Shown in pieces: positions 1-8,722 of a stretch of DNA of 38,017 bases. The translations under genes were made by a program, and so were the position numbers. Position 1 is the stretch's first letter, and each line of letters starts with the position of its first letter. The notes under the pieces are model-generated. The model ran no database searches. It was not told the origin of the DNA and saw only the letters and a list, made by a program, of their open reading frames with translations. The stretch covers positions 1 to 38,017 of the forward strand of contig NZ_JAGPWC010000049.1 in NCBI RefSeq assembly GCF_018119405.1, in the 5' to 3' direction. This DNA comes from Massilia sp. ST3 (GTDB taxonomy: Bacteria > Pseudomonadota > Gammaproteobacteria > Burkholderiales > Burkholderiaceae_D).

Positions 1-20
1 CGCCTGCGCGGGGATGACGT
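1..20. repeat. Partial REP-like palindrome (family A), cut by the window edge
   Basis: The first 20 bases resemble the right half of the family A palindrome seen intact at 31817-31848 (GCGGGAATGACG there, GCGGGGATGACG here). It is inverted relative to the copy at 75-127, so the two form an inverted pair like that at 31817-31929. Confidence 0.5.
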
Positions 21-74
21 TGATCCAGTGAGCGGGAAAGCCAGCGCAGCAACTTCGGACACGCTCTCTATTAC

Positions 75-127
75 GTCATTCCCGCCACTGGCGATAATGA
101 CTCCCCGCGAAGGCGGGAACCCAAGTT
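75..127. repeat. REP-like palindrome (family A), composite copy
   Basis: The stretch carries a GTCATTCCCGC start, a diverged middle, and then a full CCCGCGAAGGCGGGAACCC element followed by AAGTTT. The stem is CCCGC(gaa)GGCGGG. Near-identical copies lie at 15557-15585 and 31898-31929. It sits downstream of the SWIB gene, beyond its terminator, in non-coding DNA. Confidence 0.65.
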
Positions 128-150
128 TCGTTGAGCCACCACCACCCCAA

Positions 151-185
151 AACAAAAAGCCCCGGCATTCAAACCGGGGCCTTCT
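151..185 (-). terminator. Rho-independent terminator of the SWIB gene
   Basis: Read on the minus strand, GCCCCGG, a seven-base loop and CCGGGGC are followed by TTTTTGTTTT. It lies about 35 bp past the stop codon of the SWIB-domain gene and has a GC-rich stem with a U-tract. Confidence 0.85.
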
Positions 186-217
186 TGCTCGTACAGTGCT
201 GGACAGCCAGCCAGCGC

Positions 218-592
218 TTATTTCAAGTGATCCGAAATCAGCTTGGTCATCTCGAACATCGAGACCTGGGCCTTGCCACCGAAGACAGCCTTCAGCTTGT
301 CGTCGGCGTTGATCATGCGGCGGTTCGATGCGTCCTGCAGGTCCTTGGACTTGATGTAGTCCCAGACTTTCTTGGTCACTTCGGTACGTGGCAGCGGCTT
401 GTCGCCCACGACGGCGGCCAGGGTCGACGACGGAGTCATCTCTTTCATGAAAGCGGCATTCGGCTTGCGGGCCGCGGCCGGCTTGGCTGCTGCTGGAGCT
501 GCTGCCTTCTTTGCTGCGGGCTTGGCCGCTGCAGCCGGCTTGGCAGCGGCTTTCTTGGCTGGCGCTGCAGTGGATTTTTTGGCTGTTGCCAT
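218..592 (-). CDS. SWIB/MDM2-domain protein with histone H1-like N-terminal tail
   Basis: The 124-residue protein has two parts. Residues 1-45 are a basic tail of Ala/Lys/Pro repeats (KKAAAKPAA type), like bacterial histone H1-like proteins. Residues about 50-122 form a SWIB fold, with PLPRTEVTKKVWDYIKSKDLQD and INADDKLKAVFG as the recognisable conserved parts. SWIB domains are eukaryotic chromatin-remodelling modules also found in Chlamydia and betaproteobacteria, so a DNA-binding or nucleoid role is likely, but the exact function is unknown. The start MATAKK was chosen because AGGAGG lies 8 bp upstream; a start eight codons earlier has no such site. The gene is monocistronic with its own terminator. 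The 180 bp upstream contain a TATAAG that could be a -10 box, but no convincing -35 at the right distance. The tail resembles the H1-like protein at 29870-31114, which also begins MATAKK. Confidence 0.9.
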   Translation of the reverse strand: MATAKKSTAAPAKKAAAKPAAAAKPAAKKAAAPAAAKPAAARKPNAAFMKEMTPSSTLAAVVGDKPLPRTEVTKKVWDYIKSKDLQDASNRRMINADDKLKAVFGGKAQVSMFEMTKLISDHLK

Positions 593-772
593 CTTCGAGC
601 CTCCTAAAACGGACACATTGGAAAGTTGCGCAATTTAACGCACGGCTTATATTGGTGGCGTTTTACTGTTCATGCAAGTCTTTTTCGACATTTTTTCACT
701 CTGACAAGGGTCAAAATGCGCGCCATCGCACCCACCAACGCATAAGAAGCGCAAAGCGCTGACAAAAGACGT

Positions 773-807
773 AAAAAAACCGTGTACAGCCAGTGCCGTA
801 CACGGTC
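773..807 (-). terminator. Rho-independent terminator of ffh
   Basis: On the minus strand CCGTGTAC, a ten-base loop and GTACACGG are followed by seven T residues. It lies about 20 bp past the ffh stop codon. Confidence 0.9.
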
Positions 808-826
808 CGTTCGACGCGGCCGACGC

Positions 827-2194
827 TTAGCGCATGCCGGGCATCATGCCCTTCATCCCGCGCATCATCTTCATCAGGCCGCCACCTTTGAGCTTCTTCA
901 TCATGGTCTGCATCTGATCGTACTGGGTCAGCATGCGGTTCACTTCCTGGACCTGCACGCCCGCGCCGGCGGCGATGCGGCGCTTGCGGTTGGCCTTGAT
1001 CAGCTCGGGCTTGGCGCGTTCCGCCGGCGTCATCGAGTCGATGATGCCGACCATGCGCCGCACCTGCTTCTCGGCCTGGTCCATGTTGGCGCCCGCCGCG
1101 GCTTGCTGGAACTGGGCCGGCAGCTTGTCGAGCAGGCCGGACATGCCGCCCATTTTCTTCATCTGGGTCAGCTGGGCCTTGAAGTCGTTCATGTCGAAGC
1201 GGCCGCCGACCTTGATCTTGTTCGCCAGTTCGGCCGCCGCTTCGGCGTCCACGCCCTTGCGCGCTTCCTCGACCAGCGCCAGGATGTCGCCCATGCCCAG
1301 CACGCGGTTGGCCATGCGCGCCGGATCGAAGGCTTCCAGGCCGTCCAGCTTCTCGGACACGCCGGCGAACTTGATCGGCTTGCCGGTCACGTGGCGCACC
1401 GACAGCGCCGCGCCGCCGCGCGAGTCGCCATCGAGCTTGGTCAGCACGATGCCGGTCAGGGGCAGGGCGTCGTTGAAGGCCTTGGCGGTGTTGATCGCAT
1501 CCTGGCCGAGCATGGCGTCGACCACGAACAGGGTCTCGACCGGCTTGACGGCGCCGTGCACCGCGGCGATCTCCTGCATCATCGCCTCGTCGATGCCCAG
1601 GCGGCCGGCGGTGTCGATGATCAGGACGTCGTGGTAGTGCTTCTTGGCCCAGTCCAGCGCGTTGCGCGCGATGTCGACCGGCTTGTCGCTGGCGGTGGTC
1701 GGGAAGAAGTCGGCGCCGACCTGCTTGGTGACGGACTCCAGCTGGGCGATCGCGGCCGGACGGTAGACGTCGGCGGAGACGGTCAGCACCTTCTTCTTTT
1801 TCTGCTCCTTCAGGTACTTGGCCAGCTTGCCGACGGTGGTGGTCTTACCGACACCCTGCAGGCCGGCCATCAGGATGATCGCGGGCGGCTGCTGGGCGAA
1901 GGAGAGCTGGGTGGCGTCCGGGCCGAGGTCGGCGCCCATCAGGGCGGCCAGCTCGCGCTGCACCACGCCCACCAGCGCCTGGCCAGGGCTGAGCGAGCCG
2001 ATGACTTCCTCGCCCAGGGCTTTTTCCTTCACTTTGGCGATGAATTCGCGCACCGCCGGCAGCGCCACGTCCGCCTCGAGCAAGGCCATGCGCACTTCGC
2101 GCAGCATCTCGGCGGTGTTCGCTTCGGTCAGGCGGGCCTCGCCGCGCATCGTCTTGACGACCTTGGCAAGGCGTTGGGTCAGATTATCTAGCAT
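827..2194 (-). CDS. ffh: Signal recognition particle protein Ffh
   Basis: Ffh is the GTPase subunit of the signal recognition particle. With 4.5S RNA it binds signal sequences on nascent chains and, through FtsY, targets them to the inner membrane. The 455-residue protein has the usual length and order: N domain (1-90), G domain with G1 GLQGVGKTTT (111-120), G3 DTAGR (194-198) and G4 TKLD (252-255), then a methionine-rich M domain from about 325 ending in MKMMRGMKGMMPGMR. All key motifs are intact. The start is MLDNLTQRL with only a weak AGGT site upstream. The leader holds a hairpin (2213-2232), and the gene ends at its own terminator. It is divergent from the ABC transporter operon that starts at 2390. 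Confidence 0.98.
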   Translation of the reverse strand: MLDNLTQRLAKVVKTMRGEARLTEANTAEMLREVRMALLEADVALPAVREFIAKVKEKALGEEVIGSLSPGQALVGVVQRELAALMGADLGPDATQLSFAQQPPAIILMAGLQGVGKTTTVGKLAKYLKEQKKKKVLTVSADVYRPAAIAQLESVTKQVGADFFPTTASDKPVDIARNALDWAKKHYHDVLIIDTAGRLGIDEAMMQEIAAVHGAVKPVETLFVVDAMLGQDAINTAKAFNDALPLTGIVLTKLDGDSRGGAALSVRHVTGKPIKFAGVSEKLDGLEAFDPARMANRVLGMGDILALVEEARKGVDAEAAAELANKIKVGGRFDMNDFKAQLTQMKKMGGMSGLLDKLPAQFQQAAAGANMDQAEKQVRRMVGIIDSMTPAERAKPELIKANRKRRIAAGAGVQVQEVNRMLTQYDQMQTMMKKLKGGGLMKMMRGMKGMMPGMR

Positions 2195-2212
2195 GGTTAC
2201 CTATATAAATAA

Positions 2213-2232
2213 GGCGGTTGACTCAAACCGCC
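2213..2232 (-). other. Hairpin in the ffh leader
   Basis: GGCGGTT and AACCGCC form a perfect 7-bp stem with a six-base loop, 19 bp upstream of the ffh start codon. A TAAAAT that could be a -10 box lies just beyond it, so the hairpin would be in the ffh 5' leader. Its role is unknown. Confidence 0.45.
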
Positions 2233-2389
2233 ATTTTACCTTGCGTCAGCCCCCGCCGTTCGCGCCAGAAGGGGAGGGGGCGCATTTTTCCGGCAAATCC
2301 CCAATTTGTTGTCGCAACACAAGTTTCCCTGCATCATCATCATGCACCCTGATCATCCGTTGAGCACTTGGAGCAGATCGGAGAACCGC

Positions 2390-3361
2390 ATGACAAACGT
2401 GTTGCGCAAGACCTTCGTGGCATTCGCCCTGCTGGCGGCAGGCAGCGTCCAGGCCCAGGACGTGGTCCGCCTTGGCAACCTCAAGCTGGCCCACTTCGGC
2501 GCCATCTCGTATATCAAGGAAATCGCCCCGCGCTGCGGCATCAAGGTCGAGGAGCGGGTATTCCCGAAAGGCCTGGACGTGATGCAGGCCATCATTGCAG
2601 GCGAACTCGATGTCGGCAGCACCGCCTCGGAAGCCGCGATCCAGGGCCGGGCCGGGGGCGCGCCGGTACTGGTGGTGGCCGGCTTCGCCAAGGGCGGGGC
2701 GCGCCTGGTGGCGCGGCCCGAGCTGAATATCAAAAGCGTGGCCCAGCTCAAGGGCAGGCGGGTGGGCGTGACGCGCGGCGCGATCCAGGAAGTGCTCCTG
2801 ATGGCGGAACTGGCGCGCCATGGCTTGAAGGCCGACAGCGCGCCGGGCAAGGACGTGCAGCTGGTCTACCTGTCCTATCCCGACCTGAACCAGGCGCTGC
2901 TCGGCAAGCAGATCGACGCCATGATGCAGTCCGAGCCGCAGTCCTCGCAGGCCATCAACAAGGGCTTCGGTGTGGAGATGCTCAAGCCCTACGGCACCCC
3001 GATCGGCGAACCGGTGCGCACCCTGGTGATGACGGAGAAGTTCTACCGCGAGCGCCGCCCGCTGGCCGAGAAGTTCATGCGCTGCTTCGTCCAGGCCACC
3101 AGCACCTTCATCGCGCACCCGGACCAGGCCGAGAAGTACGTGCGCGAGACCATCTTCAAGAACCAGATCACGGCCGAGGACTTCCGCGACGCGATCGCCA
3201 ATTCGCCCTATTCTCTCGACATCACGCCGGAGCACATCCAGGTCACGACCGACATCATGATGAAGACCGGGGTGGGACGCATGGCGCGCCCGCCGCTGGC
3301 GGCGGACTGGGTGAGGCTCGATTTGCTGGCCGCGGCCCGGAGGAACCAGCATGCGCATTGA
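2390..3361 (+). CDS. ABC transporter substrate-binding protein, NitT/TauT/SsuA family
   Basis: A periplasmic solute receptor of 323 residues for an ABC importer. The N terminus is a Sec signal peptide with a hydrophobic core (FVAFALLAAGSVQA, cleavage after AQA). The mature part has the SsuA/NMT1-like type II binding fold: GLDVMQAIIAGELDVGSTAS at about 65-84, LKGRRVGVTRGA, and the hinge region following. This superfamily binds sulfonates, taurine, nitrate or pyrimidine precursors, and the sequence does not show which. The start at 2390 has GGAG 7 bp upstream and gives a clean signal peptide; an in-frame start at 2306 would put 28 extra residues before it. The 3' end overlaps the permease gene by 11 bp, so the three genes to 4998 form one operon. 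Confidence 0.9.
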   Translation: MTNVLRKTFVAFALLAAGSVQAQDVVRLGNLKLAHFGAISYIKEIAPRCGIKVEERVFPKGLDVMQAIIAGELDVGSTASEAAIQGRAGGAPVLVVAGFAKGGARLVARPELNIKSVAQLKGRRVGVTRGAIQEVLLMAELARHGLKADSAPGKDVQLVYLSYPDLNQALLGKQIDAMMQSEPQSSQAINKGFGVEMLKPYGTPIGEPVRTLVMTEKFYRERRPLAEKFMRCFVQATSTFIAHPDQAEKYVRETIFKNQITAEDFRDAIANSPYSLDITPEHIQVTTDIMMKTGVGRMARPPLAADWVRLDLLAAARRNQHAH

Positions 3362-4199
3362 ACGCCGCCGCCAGGCCAGGACCAGCGCACGCGGCTGGAA
3401 GGAGACCGGCGCCGGCCTGGTGGCGCCGGTGCTGGCCATCGCGCTCTGGCATGCGGTGGCCCAGGCCGGCCTGGTCAATCCGCAGGTGCTGCCGGCGCCG
3501 CTCGACGTGGCGCGCAAGTGGATCGCCTACCTGCTGCCGCTCGATGCCTACGATGGGCAGGCCGGCTGGATCGCCTGGGCATTGTCGGGCGAGCTGGTGG
3601 TGGACACCGCCAACAGCCTGTACCGGGTAGTGGCGGGCTTCGCCATCGGCGCCGGCCTGGCGCTGCCGCTCGGGCTGGCGATGGGCGCCAGCAGCGCCGT
3701 GTATGCCTGGATGAATCCCCTGGTCCAGCTGCTGCGCCCGATTCCGCCCATCGCCTACATCCCGCTGGCGATCCTGTGGTTCGGGCTGGGCAATCCGCCG
3801 GCCGTGTTCCTGATCGCGATCGGCGCCTTCTTCCCGGTCCTGATGAACACCATCGCCGGGGTGCGCCAGGTGGACGGCATCTACCTGCGCGCCGCGCGCA
3901 ACCTGGGCGCGGGCGGGGCCACCCTGTTCGTGCGCGTGATCCTGCCGGCGGCCGTGCCCACCATCCTGGCGGGCGTGCGGATCGGCATCGGCACCGCATT
4001 CATCGTCGTCATCGTGGCCGAGATGATCGCCGTGAACAGCGGCCTGGGCTTCCGCATCCTGGAAGCGCGCGAGTACTTCTGGTCCGACAAGATCATCGCC
4101 GGCATGATCAGCATCGGCCTGCTCGGCCTGGCGATCGACGTCGCCATCGATCGATTGAACAAGCATATGCTGCGCTGGCACCGCGGCCTGGAGCACTGA
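3351..4199 (+). CDS. ABC transporter permease, SsuC/TauC/NtrB family
   Basis: Integral membrane subunit of the importer, 282 residues and about six transmembrane helices. The first hydrophobic stretch is at 20-40, and the BPD_transp_1 core runs from about 85 to 270. The EAA-like coupling loop is ARNLGAGGATLFVRVILPAA (about 184-203), which contacts the ATPase. A GGAGG site lies upstream of ATG 3351. The gene overlaps the end of the binding-protein gene, and its stop is followed after one base by the ATPase start, so translation is probably coupled. Confidence 0.93.
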   Translation: MRIERRRQARTSARGWKETGAGLVAPVLAIALWHAVAQAGLVNPQVLPAPLDVARKWIAYLLPLDAYDGQAGWIAWALSGELVVDTANSLYRVVAGFAIGAGLALPLGLAMGASSAVYAWMNPLVQLLRPIPPIAYIPLAILWFGLGNPPAVFLIAIGAFFPVLMNTIAGVRQVDGIYLRAARNLGAGGATLFVRVILPAAVPTILAGVRIGIGTAFIVVIVAEMIAVNSGLGFRILEAREYFWSDKIIAGMISIGLLGLAIDVAIDRLNKHMLRWHRGLEH

Positions 4200-4200
4200 C

Positions 4201-4998
<798 letters not shown>

Positions 4999-5006
4999 GG
5001 CCGCGC

Positions 5007-5747
5007 TCACATCCCCCTGAAGCGAGCCTGGTAGCGCTGGCTGACCGGCAGGCGCGTGTCCATGCCGCGCAGCTGGAGCCACATTGCGCCGTCTTCGTCG
5101 CGCCGCACCGAGGCGATCCGCTTAACGTTGACCAGATGGCTGCGGTGGATCTGCCAGAAGCCGCAGGCTTCCAGCGTCTCGGCCAATTCGCGCAGCGGCG
5201 TGCGGATGTGGGCTTCCAGCTGGTCGGTCACCACGCGGGTGTACTTCAGCTCCGAGCAGAAATAGACCACGTCGGCCAGGTCGATGAAATGGATGGTACT
5301 GCCTACCGAGGCCTGGATCCACGAAGGCAGCGTGGCCTGCGGGGCTAGCCCGCGCAAAGCGTGGCCGAGGTCGGGCGGGGGCAGGTGCAGGCGTCCGCGC
5401 AGGCGCTCGATGGCGCGCGCCAGCCGTGCCGGATCGATGGGTTTCAGCACGTAGTCGAGTGCGCCCTCGTCGAAGGCGGCCAATGCATGCTCTTCATGGG
5501 CGGTGACGAAGACCACATGGGTCCGGTGGCTGAAGGTGCGCGCCACTTCAAGGCCGGACAGGCCGGGCATGCGGATATCCAGGAAGGCCGCATCGGGCAT
5601 GGTGGCATGGGCCAGGCGGATCGCTTCCACACCGTCGCCCGCCATTGCCACGACCTGCGCCTCTGGCCAAAGCCGGGCCAGAGCTTCGGCCAGATCGGCC
5701 TGGAGCAGCGGTTCGTCGTCGGCGATGAGGATGCGGGGAGCGGTCAT
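5007..5747 (-). CDS. LytTR-family response regulator
   Basis: A DNA-binding response regulator of 246 residues. The receiver domain (1-120) has acidic pocket D10/D11, phospho-acceptor D57, T82 and K102. The LytTR DNA-binding domain spans about 143-243, with FCSELKYTRVVT, FWQIHRSHLVNVKRI and LPVSQRYQARFR as conserved parts. LytTR proteins bind direct repeats upstream of targets and are usually paired with LytS/AgrC-type kinases, as here. The ATG overlaps the kinase stop codon (ATGA), so the two are co-translated. It is the last gene of the operon and convergent with the ABC transporter. Targets cannot be read from the sequence. Confidence 0.95.
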   Translation of the reverse strand: MTAPRILIADDEPLLQADLAEALARLWPEAQVVAMAGDGVEAIRLAHATMPDAAFLDIRMPGLSGLEVARTFSHRTHVVFVTAHEEHALAAFDEGALDYVLKPIDPARLARAIERLRGRLHLPPPDLGHALRGLAPQATLPSWIQASVGSTIHFIDLADVVYFCSELKYTRVVTDQLEAHIRTPLRELAETLEACGFWQIHRSHLVNVKRIASVRRDEDGAMWLQLRGMDTRLPVSQRYQARFRGM

Positions 5748-6868
5748 GGCAGTCTTTCGGATGGCGCACCCCGCGCAGGCAGCACCAGTTCGGCGCGCGT
5801 GAGCTGGTCCGGGCCGCGTTCCAGTTCCAGGGAGGCCGCTTCGCCGTACAGTGCGCGCAGGCGCTCGCGCGCATTGCGCAGGCCCACGCCATGGCCGACC
5901 GGGCTCCGAGCGCCCGGCCCGGGGCCGTCATCGGCCACGGTCAGCCGAAGCTGTCCGCCTTTGCGCACCGCGCGTATGCTGACGGAAGCCGCTCCGGGAG
6001 TCGGCTCGACGCCGTGGCGAACGGCGTTCTCGACCAGCGATATCAGCAGCAGCGGCGGCATTTCGGCGTCGCGCGCATCCTCGGCCACGTCGACCGTATA
6101 GCGAAGGCGTTCGCCAAACCGGATCGCCATCAGCGCCAGATAGTGGCCGGCCAGCGCGCATTCGCGGTCCACTGTGCTGGTGCGCGAGCGCATGTCGGGC
6201 AAGGCCTGGTGCAGGTAGGCGATCAGGTGGTCGAGCATCTCCACGGCGCGCTCCGGCTGGTGGCGCGCCAGGTAGCGGGTGTTGGCCAGCGTGTTGTATA
6301 GGAAGTGAGGTTCGACCTGGGCCTGCAGCGCCTTGAGTTCCGCTCCCAGGGCGGACAGGCGTAGGGCAGCCACTTCGCTGCGATACGCCTGACGCTGCAG
6401 GAGCGCCAGGGGCAGGGCCAGCACGCAGCACCATACCAGCAGCGCCAGGACCAGCATGTCGCGCCGGGCGAAGACGATCAGCTCGCGCGGCGTCATCGCA
6501 TACGCATGCACCGCGGCCGCGCCGGCGACGCCTAGCAGCAGGGCAAGGATGGCCCAGGCCCAGCACACGATCCAGTAGCGCCCGGCGGGCGCGAAACGCC
6601 GCGCCAGCCATGCGGCGCACGAGGCTGTACACCACGTGGCAAGCACGGGCGCCAGCAGTGCCGCCATCAGCTTGGCCAGTAGGGGCGTGGCGAGAAACCA
6701 GCTCGCCACGGAAAGCGCGGCGGCGCAGGCCAGTCCCGGCCAGGGAACGCCGCGGTCGGCGCCGGCGACGCGGGACAGGACGGCGAGCGGGCCCGCCGGC
6801 AGTGCGTCCGCTTCCTCCGTACGCGGGCGGAGCAGGAAGCTCATCCGGCGCGCCATCCTGGGATTCAC
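5744..6868 (-). CDS. Sensor histidine kinase, LytS/YehU type
   Basis: A membrane histidine kinase of 374 residues, partner of the LytTR regulator. The N-terminal half has about four transmembrane segments (roughly 46-60, 65-85, 98-122, 136-157) and no separate sensor domain. The His_kinase box is QAQVEPHFLYNTL with phospho-accepting H188. The ATPase domain has N281 in LVENAVRHG and the DDGPGPG loop (313-319). The start is a GTG at 6868 overlapping the stop of the secreted-protein gene (GTGA), supported by GAGGAA five bases upstream. ATGs 4 and 8 codons later are possible alternatives. The lack of a large periplasmic domain suggests sensing in the membrane or through the co-encoded secreted protein; that link is inferred. 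Confidence 0.93.
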   Translation of the reverse strand: MNPRMARRMSFLLRPRTEEADALPAGPLAVLSRVAGADRGVPWPGLACAAALSVASWFLATPLLAKLMAALLAPVLATWCTASCAAWLARRFAPAGRYWIVCWAWAILALLLGVAGAAAVHAYAMTPRELIVFARRDMLVLALLVWCCVLALPLALLQRQAYRSEVAALRLSALGAELKALQAQVEPHFLYNTLANTRYLARHQPERAVEMLDHLIAYLHQALPDMRSRTSTVDRECALAGHYLALMAIRFGERLRYTVDVAEDARDAEMPPLLLISLVENAVRHGVEPTPGAASVSIRAVRKGGQLRLTVADDGPGPGARSPVGHGVGLRNARERLRALYGEAASLELERGPDQLTRAELVLPARGAPSERLP

Positions 6869-7434
6869 TGAAATTCCTCGTCCCGGACGGCCGGGCGCAA
6901 AACGCTTTGTTCGATGTTCAGGCCGCGCTGCCCCGGCGGCGCGTCGCCCAGTACTTGGAGAGCGATGCCGTCCACCCTGGCGCTGCCGGGCCCTTTCAGG
7001 CCGACGCCCACATCGAGCTGCTTCACGTCGGCCGGCAGGGTGAGGATGGATTCATAGACCGTCCAGTCCCGGCTGAAGCGCAGGCCCTGCAGGCTGGCGC
7101 CGCCATCGGCCCCAATATAGATCTTGCCTTCCATCGGCTCGATGTCCTGGAAGCGGACACGCATGGTCACGCGCACCCGCTTGCCGGCGTAGGGCTCGCC
7201 CGCGATCCGCTGCGCTAGCCAGGCGCTGCCGTAGGGGTGGCTGGTGTCGGTGCGGACCAGCAACATGGCGCCCTTTCCGGATAGGCTGTCCGCGGTATCG
7301 ACATCCGCGTGGTAGAGCTTGGGGGCCTCGCCCCCGAGCGACCACCCCTCGGGCAGGCCGGGGTTGGAACTGGCGTTGAGCGCATAGGCGCCCAGGGCCA
7401 GGGCGCAGGCGAATAGGACTGCAATGGGTTTCAT
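6865..7434 (-). CDS. Small secreted protein, predicted beta-sandwich, co-encoded with the LytTR system
   Basis: A 189-residue exported protein of unknown function. The N terminus MKPIAVLFACALALGAYA is a clear signal peptide. The mature part starts LPEGWSLGGEAPKLYHADVD and has alternating strands with GKRVRVTMRVRFQDIEPMEG, a layout like carbohydrate-binding or galactose-binding jelly-roll modules. The resemblance is from memory, not a search. The start at 7434 has AGGAG 6 bp upstream. The stop overlaps the kinase start, so it is the first gene of a three-gene operon and may be a ligand-binding or signalling accessory of the kinase. The 213-bp gap to the divergent ypjD must hold the promoter. 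Confidence 0.75.
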   Translation of the reverse strand: MKPIAVLFACALALGAYALNASSNPGLPEGWSLGGEAPKLYHADVDTADSLSGKGAMLLVRTDTSHPYGSAWLAQRIAGEPYAGKRVRVTMRVRFQDIEPMEGKIYIGADGGASLQGLRFSRDWTVYESILTLPADVKQLDVGVGLKGPGSARVDGIALQVLGDAPPGQRGLNIEQSVLRPAVRDEEFQ

Positions 7435-7608
7435 GGTTTTCTCCTTTCGGTAAGCTCGGTTGGAAGCTGTACTGTGGGAGAAAAAGGAGCGTACGTGGGA
7501 CGCCTGCGACGAATGCGGCAAAATCGCGCCTGAGCGAAGCGGTGGCGGAACGAGCGGGCAGGGGCGTCCATCCGGCGATGATACCGCAGCGCCGTGCGCT
7601 AGCGGGCC

Positions 7609-7639
7609 TTGCCCCCGACGATTCCCGATGGTGTAGACT
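7609..7639 (+). promoter_or_regulatory. Possible sigma70 promoter of ypjD
   Basis: TTGCCC (7609-7614) is followed by TGTAGA at 17 bp or TAGACT at 19 bp. The expected start of transcription is within a few bases of the ATG at 7648, which would make the mRNA nearly leaderless. No Shine-Dalgarno sequence is visible. Confidence 0.4.
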
Positions 7640-7647
7640 GACATATT

Positions 7648-8457
7648 ATGCAGAACACCCTATTTTTCGCCGCGGCCCTGCTATACGCGGTCTGCGCCCT
7701 GCTGCCGTCGCGCCAGGGCGCTGCCATTTCGGCGGTGACCGCGATCGCCTGGCTGGTGCACGGCGCGGCGCTCGGCCTCGACGTGGTGCTGCCGGGCGGC
7801 TTGCGCGTCGGTTTCGCCGTGATGCTTTCCTCGGCGCTGTGGATTTCCGTCCTGGCCTACTGGGTGGAAAACCGCAACTTCGCCCTCGACGGCCTGCGCC
7901 GCCTGGTCATGCCCTTCGCCTTCGGCGCCTGCCTGCTGCCGGTGCTGTTCCCGGGCAGCCTGATGCCGCTGGCCGGCCGGCCGGCCGCCTTCGGCTGGCA
8001 CATCGCGGTCGCCGTGCTGGCCTACAGCACGCTCACCATCGCCGCCTTCCACGCCGTCTTGATGGCGCTGCAGGAAGCCCGCCTGCACACCCGTCCCGCC
8101 AGCCCCGGCTCCGGCTGGCTCGGCTCTGCGCTCGACCAGCTGCCGGCCCTGCTGACCATGGAAAAACTCCTGTTCCGCGTGATCTGGATCGGTTTCGTGC
8201 TGCTCAGCCTCACCGTGCTGTCGGGCTTCGTGTTCTCGGAGCAGGTCTTCGGCCGCCCGCTGCTGCTCGACCACAAGAGCGTGTTCGCGCTGCTGTCCTG
8301 GGCGCTGTTCGCGGCGCTGCTGGCCGGCCGCAAATGGCAGGGCTGGCGCGGCAAGACCGCCTTGCGCTTCACCCTGGCCGGCTTCGCCACCCTGGCGCTG
8401 GCCTATGTCGGCAGCCGCTTCGTGCTGGAAGTCGTCCTGCACCGGGGGGTGGCATGA
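7648..8457 (+). CDS. ypjD: YpjD/CcsA-like cytochrome c assembly family membrane protein
   Basis: A polytopic inner-membrane protein of 269 residues with about eight transmembrane helices, of the CcsA/YpjD family related to haem-handling cytochrome c assembly proteins. HIAVAVLAYSTLTIAAFHAVLMALQE and FVLLSLTVLSGFVFSEQVFG contain conserved family features, including a histidine at the start of a helix. Its true role is not established even in Escherichia coli, where ypjD lies next to ffh. Here it is separated from ffh by 5.4 kb carrying an ABC importer and a two-component operon. The stop overlaps the next start (ATGA). No clear ribosome-binding site is seen, and the messenger may be leaderless. 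Confidence 0.85.
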   Translation: MQNTLFFAAALLYAVCALLPSRQGAAISAVTAIAWLVHGAALGLDVVLPGGLRVGFAVMLSSALWISVLAYWVENRNFALDGLRRLVMPFAFGACLLPVLFPGSLMPLAGRPAAFGWHIAVAVLAYSTLTIAAFHAVLMALQEARLHTRPASPGSGWLGSALDQLPALLTMEKLLFRVIWIGFVLLSLTVLSGFVFSEQVFGRPLLLDHKSVFALLSWALFAALLAGRKWQGWRGKTALRFTLAGFATLALAYVGSRFVLEVVLHRGVA

Positions 8458-8714
8458 CCCGCATCCTGTTCTGGATCGCCCTGATTGTGCTGGTGGTCTT
8501 CGCCATCCGCGGCAAGCTGCGCGCCGCCGTGCGCCGCGGCCAGATGGAGGCGCAGCAGCAACAGCAGCAGCGCCCGACCCCCAACCACGCCGGCGAGATC
8601 GAAGCCATGACCCAGTGCGCCCACTGCGGCATGTACTTCCCGGCTTCCGAAGCCGTGCGCGCCGACGGCCACGATTACTGCTCGCCAGGCCACGTGCGCC
8701 TGCCGCCCCGGTAA
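8454..8714 (+). CDS. Small PP0621-type membrane-anchored zinc-ribbon protein
   Basis: An 86-residue protein with an N-terminal membrane anchor (ILFWIALIVLVVFAI), a charged linker with six consecutive glutamines (35-40), and a small metal-binding C terminus. CAHCGMYFPASEAV and YCSPGH supply three cysteines plus histidines, a likely zinc ribbon. It matches the short PP0621 family, of unknown function, usually found between ypjD and pilS in betaproteobacteria. The start overlaps the ypjD stop by ATGA, so it is translationally coupled. The reading frame is easily missed because it lies inside longer open frames. Confidence 0.82.
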   Translation: MTRILFWIALIVLVVFAIRGKLRAAVRRGQMEAQQQQQQRPTPNHAGEIEAMTQCAHCGMYFPASEAVRADGHDYCSPGHVRLPPR

Positions 8715-8722
8715 GCCCGCCG

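Noticed and set aside
7542..8714. Single 390-codon gene covering ypjD and the PP0621 gene
   Set aside because: Its first two thirds are an out-of-frame shadow of ypjD; only the last 86 codons, from ATG 8454, look like a protein.
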